The translations under genes and the position numbers were made by a program. A stretch of DNA of 64,000 bases from Psychrobacter sp. Cmf 22.2 (GTDB lineage: Bacteria; Pseudomonadota; Gammaproteobacteria; Pseudomonadales; Moraxellaceae). The notes under the pieces were generated by a model. That model did not search any database. It was given only the letters and a program-made list of their open reading frames with translations, and had not been told where the DNA came from. The stretch covers positions 372,001 through 436,000 of the forward strand of contig NZ_MRYA01000001.1 in the NCBI RefSeq assembly GCF_001921745.1, in the 5' to 3' direction. Positions 8,770 through 16,216 of this stretch are shown one piece after another (the stretch's first letter is position 1; each line of letters opens with the position of its first letter).

Positions 8770-9580
8770 AAATTAACTTCCTGTATTGGTCAAAACTCTG
8801 TCTGGCAGCAGTAAAGCTTGTTGACAATAAATTGACATTAAAACAATAAAAACCAATTAATGGTCAATAAAATATAATTTATATTAATGCAAAAATAAAT
8901 TAAAGTGAAGTTAATAAAATAAATTAATATATAAAATTTTTATTTAATGATAAATTATAAATATTCGCTTATAAGAATTTAATAATTTATCATAAAAATA
9001 TATTCATTTAGGTAAATGAATAATAAGAAGTAAATATTCGTTATAACGAATATTAAATGAAAATCGTTATTTATTATAGAGAAAGTATACATATAGCGAC
9101 TGAATAGAATATAGCGAGTAAGTGAATTTAGTGGCTAGAGTTATGGAGTCTACGATTGAAAGTTATTTAACTATTTATGTGTGTTTATACCTGTCCTTTA
9201 AACCCTATTTAAAATATACTGTTTAAATAATTTAAATTTATTTATTTTATAATTATTTTTTAAACTAAATATAAATATATTAATATAAAAATTCATGTAT
9301 AAAAAATAAAAAATAAAAAATTTTAAGAAGTATTATAATTCTTTTAATATTATTAGTGCTTTCTTAATTAAATAAAAATATATATTAATCATATCGTATT
9401 AATATTTTTTTTATTAATCTAATAATTATATACGGTCAATACTTAGACTAAACTACTAGAGAATAAAAGGGCAGTCTGCACACTATTGAGGGTTTCTCGG
9501 GATGACTGATGAGGCGCGTGATTTGAAGTATAAAGTGAATGTTTAATGATAAAGTTTACTAATAGTGCAGAATGCACTAG
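8770..9580. promoter_or_regulatory. AT-rich 811-bp region upstream of the adhesin with two palindromes
   Basis: This stretch, especially 8860-9440, is far richer in A and T than its surroundings and holds no plausible gene. It separates the divergent adhesin (minus) and acetyltransferase (plus) and so must carry both promoters. Two palindromes sit side by side: TATTCATTTA-GG-TAAATGAATA at 9001-9022 and a perfect 22-bp palindrome built on ATATTCG/CGAATAT at 9033-9054. Their spacing (centres about 32 bp apart, roughly three helical turns) suggests binding by a dimeric regulator. Such AT-rich DNA is also a typical target of H-NS-like silencers. Confidence 0.55.
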
Positions 9581-10195
9581 ATGTCAGGGGAGTTAAAAAT
9601 TGAACGAAGCAGACAAGATATCATGACGCAAACGGTATTAACAACAGAACGGCTCTACCTCAGGCAGTGGCAGCCAAGCGACTTTGCGGTGTTTGCTAAG
9701 ATGAATTCAGATCCTGAGGTAATGAAATACTTTCCCAAGCTATTATCACCAACATTGAGCGATGTGATAGCCAAGAAGTGCCAGCAGCTTATTGAAGACA
9801 ATGGCTGGGGGTTTTGGGCGGTCAGCTTAAAAAAGAGCGATGCTTTTATTGGGATGGTCGGCTTAAATGCAGCACATGCTGATATGCCTTTTGCGCCCAA
9901 CGTGGAGATTGGTTGGCGATTGCATAAAGACTATTGGAGACAAGGTTATGCCACTGAGGCGGCACGAGCTTCGTTAAGGTTTGCATTTGAAGAATTAGAG
10001 CTTGATGAGGTCGTTGCCTTTACTGCTGTTATCAATGAACACTCGCAATTGATTATGCAGCGCATTGGTATGAGCGATACACAAGAGAACTTTTATCACC
10101 CCATGCTTGATGCTAATCACCGACTTGCTGAGCATGTTTTATACAAAATTACACGGCAGCAATGGCAAAAAATCATACTTACAGATCAAGGTTAA
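9581..10195 (+). CDS. GNAT family N-acetyltransferase (RimJ/RimL type)
   Basis: A 204-residue protein of the Acetyltransf_3 (RimJ/RimL-like) class. It has the family opening TERLYLRQWQPSDF, the core strand VEIGWRLHKDYWRQGYATEAARASLRFAF carrying the acetyl-CoA pyrophosphate loop (RQGYATEA), and VVAFTAVINEHSQLIMQRIGM. Members transfer acetyl groups from acetyl-CoA to protein N-termini, amino sugars or small amines; the substrate cannot be told from sequence. The start is uncertain: the ATG at 9581 adds 14 residues before a second ATG at 9623 (MTQTVLTTERL), which better matches family starts; neither has a strong ribosome-binding site. It stands alone. Confidence 0.85.
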   Translation: MSGELKIERSRQDIMTQTVLTTERLYLRQWQPSDFAVFAKMNSDPEVMKYFPKLLSPTLSDVIAKKCQQLIEDNGWGFWAVSLKKSDAFIGMVGLNAAHADMPFAPNVEIGWRLHKDYWRQGYATEAARASLRFAFEELELDEVVAFTAVINEHSQLIMQRIGMSDTQENFYHPMLDANHRLAEHVLYKITRQQWQKIILTDQG

Positions 10196-10550
10196 TGATT
10201 AACAAGTAAATTATAAAGCTGTACTGCATAAGTTATAACCAATTAGAAAAGCAATTGATTATATTTAATACATAGTTTTATTAATTGTTAATATAAATTA
10301 CATTGTAATTTTATGTTTCTTTTTAAAATCTTATCTTTTTCATAAATTTATTCTAATGGTTTTTCAATCGGCAACCATATATAAACACTATCAGTAGCTT
10401 AGTTATATCAATTAGTAAAGTTCAATTTATCATTCTTAAGTTTCGTTTATATATTAGTCAATCTAAAGGAATGTAGCATCTGCCGTAGTTTATATTCGAC
10501 ACTTGACACTCTTAACTTGCTATAACTTCTAGTATTGTTAATTTAAGCTA
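10196..10550. other. Gene-free 355-bp gap
   Basis: AT-rich DNA between two genes whose ends converge. I find no convincing open frame, RNA gene or strong terminator hairpin here. Confidence 0.5.
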
Positions 10551-11171
10551 TCAAATCGAGCTGTCAAATCTTAGCCCAGAGGTTTTGATTCCCCAGATTA
10601 GCTCAACAAAGGCTCGGTTGTTAGTCAAGGGTTCACCATCGATGATCAGGGCGTAACCGTCGCCATCGATCCACAAAAATACAAAGCTGGTCTCAGGTAT
10701 TAATAAATCTACTTGCTGAAAAAAAGATATCGCTTGGCTTTCAATCGCCCAGCCGCGCTGCTTTTGACGTAGCATAAACCCAGAAAAATCTGCGGCTGCT
10801 ACGCTTAACATGTCCGCTTCTTCTTGGCTGTAGCCAATGCGCGCTAGGCAAAACCCTTCATCTGAGGCTATAGCAGCACGGCGCTTACCAGATAAGCTTG
10901 CGACCACATACGGCAAAAACTGATCAAGTGGTAGATTGGGCGCGGGCAAAAAAGTAGATAGCTTTTCGATAAACCCTTGCTCAACGAAGCTATTTAGCCA
11001 GCGCTCTGAGTATTCCTCTAACCATACTGCGACCAGCATCGTTTCGCGATAGGATAGGAGCGCTTGTAGCGCTAGCTGCTGGGCGGTTGGTTTGTGTTGA
11101 GAAAAAGCCTCGAATACACCAGCAGGGGTTAAAGTAATATAGGTTTTGTCAGCATTATCAAAAATGGACAT
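10551..11171 (-). CDS. Unknown protein, possibly with a divergent Roadblock-like fold
   Basis: A soluble 206-residue protein, last gene of the five-gene Roadblock/PAS cluster, 47 bp after its neighbour. I do not recognise a named family. The middle part (AIASDEGFCLARIGYSQEEADMLSVAAADFSGFMLRQKQRGW) has the layout of a Roadblock/LC7 sheet-helix unit, where a strand reporting on the residue ASD is followed by a long helix, and resembles in style the true Roadblock protein upstream; this is a pattern-level guess. The N-terminal part begins with ITLTPAGVFEAF and contains several helices. No signal peptide or membrane segment. If the guess holds, the operon would encode two Roadblock partners that could pair. 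Confidence 0.6.
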   Translation of the reverse strand: MSIFDNADKTYITLTPAGVFEAFSQHKPTAQQLALQALLSYRETMLVAVWLEEYSERWLNSFVEQGFIEKLSTFLPAPNLPLDQFLPYVVASLSGKRRAAIASDEGFCLARIGYSQEEADMLSVAAADFSGFMLRQKQRGWAIESQAISFFQQVDLLIPETSFVFLWIDGDGYALIIDGEPLTNNRAFVELIWGIKTSGLRFDSSI

Positions 11172-11218
11172 AAAAACGTTCTCTTTGACAAAATGAGTAA
11201 AAAATGGGTAAGTAACGG

Positions 11219-11896
11219 CTATACGCTTGATTGAGTGTCTAAGTTTTGCGTACTTTTTAGGAGTGTAGAGCCAGTTTGTTCTAGTTGTTGCTGGCAGTTA
11301 CGCCAGCGCTCATCAAACTGCCAATCACTTTTGCCCAAACCAAACCAAACGATGGAAAAAGCCAAGCGATCAGTACAGGCCAAACAGTGGGCAAAAAACT
11401 CGCGTTCAACTTGTTCAATCGTACTCCAGTCTGCCGCAGCACGCGCACTCATCAGCTCAGTGGTAATATTTTTAGCGATTTCTTTTGCATCGTCGCTACT
11501 GATACGTAAACGATGGGTTTGCACGTTTAACGATGGTGTCACCAGCACGCTCCAGCGCGTCGCAAACTCACTACTGTGCTTTATGTAATCGAGCTTGTTG
11601 ATACAGTTATGAAAAGCATGTTCTATCTGCGGGTGCAGGCGACCTTGGATACGGGCAAAGATACCTTTGACATCGTAAGGAATGTCATACCAACAGCCAA
11701 AGAAAAAGTCAGCGACCGCGCCTTGTAGGGGTTCTTTTTCGTCGAGTAGCAACGCGGCGTTGATACGCTGTTCGTGATAGTAGCGATTATTAGGATCGGC
11801 AAAGATTTTTCGTGCATAATAACGATACGTATGACGGGCAGTCATCTCGCTATCTTTAGACAACGATAAATCGTCAGTTGCAGATAAATCATCCAT
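11219..11896 (-). CDS. Unknown soluble protein of the Roadblock/PAS cluster
   Basis: A 225-residue protein with no signal peptide or membrane helix. I recognise no family. It looks helical, starts with an acidic serine-rich stretch (MDDLSATDDLSLSKDSEM), then RHTYRYYARKIFADPNNRYYHEQRINAALLLDEKEPLQGA and later HCLACTDRLAFSIVWFGLGKSDW. The phrase about fetching a second sub-domain with two nearby Cys (HCLAC) is of note but lacks further metal ligands. It begins 40 bp after the PhnD-like gene and ends 47 bp before the last gene, so it is almost surely co-transcribed; a role in the same cytoplasmic signalling complex is inference from position only. Confidence 0.65.
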   Translation of the reverse strand: MDDLSATDDLSLSKDSEMTARHTYRYYARKIFADPNNRYYHEQRINAALLLDEKEPLQGAVADFFFGCWYDIPYDVKGIFARIQGRLHPQIEHAFHNCINKLDYIKHSSEFATRWSVLVTPSLNVQTHRLRISSDDAKEIAKNITTELMSARAAADWSTIEQVEREFFAHCLACTDRLAFSIVWFGLGKSDWQFDERWRNCQQQLEQTGSTLLKSTQNLDTQSSV

Positions 11897-11936
11897 AACG
11901 GTGTCCTAAATATAAGAGGTATGATGGTTTTGACGC

Positions 11937-12692
11937 TTAATCGAGCAAGGTTTCCATAAGATCTAACATAAACTCGCCATCTTCTTCGCTCATTGCCTCA
12001 AATCCCTGCGGCATACCAAGCTCAGTCAGTGCTTCTTTACCGCTATCATCTTGATGAAAAGTTAGTATCGCTTGACTTAGTGCTTTTTCATCAGCGAAGT
12101 CGTCTTTAATCAGCAATACATGGCTAATATCTGCCAGATCACTTTCGATCAGCACCGACAGTTGCGCTTTGGTCAAACGTGAGAAGCTATGAAATATTTC
12201 TGCTAAGAAAAACGCCACTTGAGCCTCACCTTTGATGACTTGCCTTGCCGCCGCTTGATAGTTTTCGGTCACCTCCCAACTGAGATCCGCTTCTTCTAAA
12301 TCCACGGCTTCTAATAAACGCAGACCGATAAGCTTTACATCGCGGTTGTCTGCCATAGCGATAGACGCGCCTTTGGTCAAATCTTCTAAGCGTTTAATAT
12401 CACTATTGGCGGACGCTGCAATTACCATTTCATCAGATTTTCCGATTGGGCGAGCGATGGCGCGATAGCCTTTTTCGCGAATCAAAGCAGCAGCGTCAAA
12501 GGGGTTGGCATAGATAATATGTATGTCACCGGCATCGACCATCTCTTCTTGCTCAGCATGAGAGGTGGGCGTGTTGAGATGCAAGTGAATGTGGGCACGC
12601 TTTTGAATCAAGGTATTAAACATGTGCCAGCCTGCAAAACGATCAGGCGAAAAATCAGGAGCGATTAATAGGTTATATGTCTTTTCATTCAT
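11937..12692 (-). CDS. PhnD-like substrate-binding protein without a signal peptide
   Basis: A 251-residue protein with the layout of the phosphate/phosphonate-binding PhnD family: opening YNLLIAPDFSPDR, AGDIHIIYANPFDAAALI near residues 55-70, GYRAIARPIGK, then the second lobe LTKGASIAMADNRD and QVIKGEAQVAFFLAEIFHSF. Such proteins normally sit in the periplasm and feed ABC importers, but this one starts directly at the first lobe with no signal or lipobox and has no permease or ATPase nearby. It begins three bases after the PAS gene stop, with its ribosome-binding site inside that gene's end. A cytoplasmic ligand-sensing role coupled to the PAS and Roadblock proteins is a reasonable inference. 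Confidence 0.75.
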   Translation of the reverse strand: MNEKTYNLLIAPDFSPDRFAGWHMFNTLIQKRAHIHLHLNTPTSHAEQEEMVDAGDIHIIYANPFDAAALIREKGYRAIARPIGKSDEMVIAASANSDIKRLEDLTKGASIAMADNRDVKLIGLRLLEAVDLEEADLSWEVTENYQAAARQVIKGEAQVAFFLAEIFHSFSRLTKAQLSVLIESDLADISHVLLIKDDFADEKALSQAILTFHQDDSGKEALTELGMPQGFEAMSEEDGEFMLDLMETLLD

Positions 12693-12695
12693 GGT

Positions 12696-13190
12696 TTAAC
12701 CTTCCTCATTTTGTTTCATGTGGGCATATTGTGCGATCGCAGCTTCTATCTTGCTGCGTGAAGGCTTACGGCGTACAGAGGTATAACCGACGGTCTGTCC
12801 GCGGCGTATATTAGGAACGACCGTTGCATATACCCAATAGTGGCTACCATCTTTACACAGGTTTTTGACGTAGCCATGCCATTTTTGTCCTGATTTTACC
12901 GTCTGCCATAAATCTTGGTAGGCGGCCTTTGGCATATCAGGATGGCGCAATATATAGTGCTGTTGACCGATTAGCTCATCTATCGTATAGCCACTAATTT
13001 CGACAAATGCATCGTTTACATGGGTAAGATGACCGTCCAAGTCTGTACGTGAGACGATAAGCTTGCCATCAGGATAGGGACGCTCAATCCCTGAGTCATA
13101 AACGCTGCGTGAGACATCGTCATGATAGGTTATGCTAACTTTTTCGGCTGGCACGTCAGGCTTTACAGCATCTAAAAGTGGAGAGCCCAT
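12696..13190 (-). CDS. Aer-type PAS domain protein (stand-alone)
   Basis: A 164-residue protein made of one PAS domain of the type found at the N-terminus of the aerotaxis receptor Aer. Key pieces: GKLIVSRTDLDGHLTHVNDAFVEISGYT, the loop IGQQHYILRHPDMPKAAYQDLW, then GQKWHGYVKNLCKDGSHYWVYATVVPN, where Aer-type domains bind FAD. It has no HAMP, methyl-accepting, kinase or cyclase domain, so a separate partner must carry the output. It follows the Roadblock gene by about 50 bp and is nearly joined to the PhnD-like gene. Role inferred: cytoplasmic redox, oxygen or small-molecule sensor feeding a partner in the same operon. Confidence 0.85.
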   Translation of the reverse strand: MGSPLLDAVKPDVPAEKVSITYHDDVSRSVYDSGIERPYPDGKLIVSRTDLDGHLTHVNDAFVEISGYTIDELIGQQHYILRHPDMPKAAYQDLWQTVKSGQKWHGYVKNLCKDGSHYWVYATVVPNIRRGQTVGYTSVRRKPSRSKIEAAIAQYAHMKQNEEG

Positions 13191-13239
13191 AAGTATTTCC
13201 TATATTTACTGTTCTAAATTTTTGGTTATCTAAGTCTGT

Positions 13240-13602
13240 TTAGATAAGCTTTGCAAGTGCTTCTGATGCGCGCTTAATATCCAAAAAAATCAATCCAAGT
13301 TTGGCATTTGGCTTGGCCATAATCGTAAGGACTGCTTCATCACCCGATGAGGTCGTGATTACGTAGCCTTTTTCACCTTGAATCATAATTCGGTCAATAC
13401 TGCCCCGAGCCAACTCGCGACCTGCACGATCTCCTAGCGATAAAAGCGCTGCTGACATAGCACCTACGCGGTCTTCATCGATGCCTGTTGGTAACGCTGA
13501 AGCTATCATTAAGCCATCGTTTGAGATTAGAGCAGACGCCTCGACATCTGCTGATGAGCTATTAAGGTCTTCTAGTATTTGTTGGAATGTATCTGTACGC
13601 AT
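13240..13602 (-). CDS. Roadblock/LC7 domain protein
   Basis: A single Roadblock/LC7 domain of 120 residues: NSSSADVEASALISNDGLMIASALP, then DRVGAMSAALLSLGDRAGRELARG, GEKGYVITTSSGDEAVLTIMA and KLGLIFLDIKRASEALAKLI. In bacteria such proteins act as partners or activators of small GTPases (MglB with MglA) or as scaffolds with sensors; no GTPase gene lies nearby. I chose the ATG at 13602 (MRTDTFQQIL) from family length; the frame extends to an ATG at 13644, adding 14 residues that look unlike the family. First gene of a five-gene minus-strand cluster, with a duplicated 13-bp motif upstream. Confidence 0.85.
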   Translation of the reverse strand: MRTDTFQQILEDLNSSSADVEASALISNDGLMIASALPTGIDEDRVGAMSAALLSLGDRAGRELARGSIDRIMIQGEKGYVITTSSGDEAVLTIMAKPNAKLGLIFLDIKRASEALAKLI

Positions 13603-13675
13603 AGATATCTCACAATCCTTCATAGTTAAATGGTCATACGCCATTTATTGGTAAAGTTAAAAAGGAGCATTGTAC

Positions 13676-13705
13676 TCAGGTAAACGATGTATTCAGGTAA
13701 ACGAT
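13676..13705. promoter_or_regulatory. Two direct repeats TCAGGTAAACGAT upstream of the Roadblock gene
   Basis: The 13-bp word TCAGGTAAACGAT occurs at 13676-13688 and 13693-13705 (17-bp period), about 75-100 bp upstream of the probable start codon of the Roadblock gene. On the minus strand an AT-rich TATTATAAT-like stretch follows further upstream. A tandem binding site for a regulator is plausible. Confidence 0.45.
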
Positions 13706-14279
13706 TATAATACCCTACTGACAATGTGGTTATTATAAACCCATACTTATTATATTGATATAGAATTATCAAGATTAAGCCAAATTTTTTGCCATTTATT
13801 TTGTATTTCATACCGTTCATACTATTTTTTAGTCTAATATTGCATAAGAATCAATGAGATACATCAGGATGAGTTTCACCTAAAGTTAGAGCTATTCATA
13901 ATTGGTAGCATTTATATTGCAATACGGGATTGACTTTTTTCAGTAGCAAGGTAAATTAAATAAGAGCTATCAAGCAACCAGCCGTTCTGACCGTATACGC
14001 TGCGCACTATAATTACTGTCTTTGTCATATCTATCCCATCTATGCACAATCAGTATTTTCAAACCGTAGTTTCAAAGTAATGTGTAATAGATCTAATCTA
14101 TCAATGTCACGACGCCTATCGGTTGCTTAACTTATGGGCTTTTAAATCCGCAAGCCTTTTATTTACTGCACAAAAAAAACCAATCCTGCATCAGTATCTA
14201 CAATATAGCCATCCTTTGACGGCTGCATTGTAGGGATGTAATTCAGCACGACCACACGTTTTATAGTTAAGGAAGATAT
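13706..14279. other. Gene-free gap between the Roadblock cluster and gdhA
   Basis: About 570 bp between divergent genes that must include both promoters. I see no convincing small gene, RNA or strong hairpin; a short frame on the minus strand overlaps the start of gdhA and is not credible. Confidence 0.4.
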
Positions 14280-15626
14280 ATGAGTATTAGTCAGGCCATC
14301 GAAAAGATTGAAGCACGCTACGCCCATCAACCTGAGTTTATTCAAGCGGTTAAGGAAGTTGCACTTACCATTGCCCCTTTATATGATGCTCATCCTCAAT
14401 ACGAAAAATTCAAAATATTTGAGCGTCTAGTAGAGCCTGACCGCGTTATTGCTTTTCGTATCAATTGGGAAAATGACAAAGGAGAGGTCCAAGTCAATCG
14501 CGGCTGGCGTGTACAGTTCAGTAATGCTTTAGGCCCTTATAAGGGCGGCGTCAGGTTCCATCCCACTGTCAACCAATCCGTGTTAAAGTTCTTAGGCTTT
14601 GAACAAATATTCAAAAATGCCTTAACAGGTCTACCTATGGGCGGTGGCAAAGGTGGCTCAGACTTTGATCCTAAAGGAAAGTCAGATAGCGAGATTCGTC
14701 GATTTTGTTATGCCTTTATGCGTGAGCTGCATCACTATGTGAATAAGGACGTTGACGTACCAGCTGGTGATATTGGCGTTGGGGGCCGTGAAGTGAGCTA
14801 CATGTTTGCAATGTACAAAAACTTGACCCATGAGCATGGCGGTGTATTAACTGGTAAAGGCGTGGGTTTTGGTGGCAGCTTAGTGCGTACAGAGGCCACA
14901 GGCTATGGTGCCGTCTACTTTTTAGAAAATATGCTTACAGCGCAAAATGAAATTATCAAAGGTAAAAAGGTATTAATATCAGGCGCGGGTAATGTCTCAC
15001 TACATGCTGCTGAAAAAGTCTGTATGCTCGGAGGCGTCGCAATTACGGTGTCTGACTCAAAAGGCACCTTGTATGATGAAAAGGGCTTTAATCAAGAAAA
15101 GATTGATTGGCTAAAAAAACAAAAAGAACAAAGCAAACCACTGTCTGACTACGTTGATGTCCATGGCGGTGAGTGGTTCGAGGGTCAAAAACCATGGCAC
15201 ATCAAAGGAGATATTGCGATACCATCAGCGACTCAAAACGAGATTGACGAAGAGGATGCCAAGCTTATGGTTGAAAATGGCATCAAATATGTCGTTGAAG
15301 GCGCTAATATGCCACTGACTGCTAAAGCGGTTGATTATATTTGTCTACATCGCGTGCACTACGCACCAGGCAAGGCCGCCAATGCGGGCGGGGTTGCCGT
15401 GTCAGCGCTTGAGATGTCACAAAACTCAGTCCGTCAATATAAGAGTTTTGAGCAAATTGATGAGCGTCTAAAGCTTATCATGAAAGACATTCATGACTGT
15501 GCAGCTGACGCATCAGAAAAGTATGGTCAGACTGATAATGGCTACATAGATTATATGGCAGGAGCCAATATTGTAGGCTTTAAACGTGTCGCTGATGCAC
15601 TAGTGGCTTATGGCGTTTTAAACTAA
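14280..15626 (+). CDS. gdhA: NADP-specific glutamate dehydrogenase
   Basis: A 448-residue hexameric-type enzyme (about 50 kDa subunit) that makes glutamate from 2-oxoglutarate, ammonium and NADPH in the cytoplasm. Seen: substrate-binding Lys88 in LGPYKGGVRFHP, catalytic Lys124 in LPMGGGKGGSDFDPKGKS, PAGDIGVGGREVSYM, the Rossmann region starting KKVLISGAGNVSLHAAEKV and EGANMPLTAKAV. Length and the absence of an extra domain fit the bacterial NADP form. The start has an AAGGAA site a few bases upstream. It is a single-gene unit closed by a good terminator. It links to the nitrogen theme of the window, since the hut and purine routes release glutamate, ammonia or urea. Confidence 0.95.
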   Translation: MSISQAIEKIEARYAHQPEFIQAVKEVALTIAPLYDAHPQYEKFKIFERLVEPDRVIAFRINWENDKGEVQVNRGWRVQFSNALGPYKGGVRFHPTVNQSVLKFLGFEQIFKNALTGLPMGGGKGGSDFDPKGKSDSEIRRFCYAFMRELHHYVNKDVDVPAGDIGVGGREVSYMFAMYKNLTHEHGGVLTGKGVGFGGSLVRTEATGYGAVYFLENMLTAQNEIIKGKKVLISGAGNVSLHAAEKVCMLGGVAITVSDSKGTLYDEKGFNQEKIDWLKKQKEQSKPLSDYVDVHGGEWFEGQKPWHIKGDIAIPSATQNEIDEEDAKLMVENGIKYVVEGANMPLTAKAVDYICLHRVHYAPGKAANAGGVAVSALEMSQNSVRQYKSFEQIDERLKLIMKDIHDCAADASEKYGQTDNGYIDYMAGANIVGFKRVADALVAYGVLN

Positions 15627-15690
15627 CTTAGAATACAAGTTAACTTGTCCTATAAACCAGCCACATTTGGCTAAGCGACAATAAACATAA

Positions 15691-15728
15691 ATACCGCTGC
15701 TATGTCTAATAGTTGCGGTATTTTTTTG
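15691..15728 (+). terminator. Rho-independent terminator of gdhA
   Basis: Stem ATACCGC (15691-15697) with GCGGTAT (15715-15721) followed by a run of T, 65 bases after the gdhA stop. Confidence 0.85.
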
Positions 15729-16216
15729 TGCAAAATAAGACCGTAAGACAAGTTTTCAATAGGTCAAACGTCACCTAAATATTTTGTAAAAACATTAAAT
15801 AGATGGTTGCTAGAATAATGTCTGGTGTTGTTTATAAAGATTAAACGACAAGCAGTACTCTCAATATGGTAAAGACGATAACTGAGTTTATATGGACGCT
15901 AAATAGCTAATATAGCAAGACTTTTACAATATTTACGAGACGTTACACTACTAGGTTGTTATGTACATTTCATACGTAAACTCAATTATTTTTTTCAATT
16001 ATTATAAAACTACAGACACATAGTTGGTAAGAATAACTACAAACACTGCTCAGAAAAATTTATATATAAGTAAAAACTGAGTGTCAATGAAGCAGATATA
16101 AATACATGCGTTGACCCTCTCACTAGTAGATAAATTGTCACAACAATGGAGACCGAAACGTTTCTATTTTTGTCTTAATCTTCTTTTAAGTTAATGGGTA
16201 AACACAGGAACAAGAC
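15729..16216. other. Gene-free gap upstream of the glycosyltransferase operon
   Basis: About 490 bp of AT-rich DNA between the gdhA terminator and the first glycosyltransferase gene. It should hold the promoter of that operon. I see no open frame or strong structure, only scattered AT-rich -10-like words. Confidence 0.4.

Noticed and set aside
13626..13820. A 64-residue minus-strand frame upstream of the Roadblock gene
   Set aside because: It overlaps the Roadblock frame's upstream end, has low-complexity AT-rich codons and no ribosome-binding site.
14163..14345. A minus-strand frame over the start of gdhA
   Set aside because: It overlaps the clearly real gdhA start and has no similarity to any known protein.
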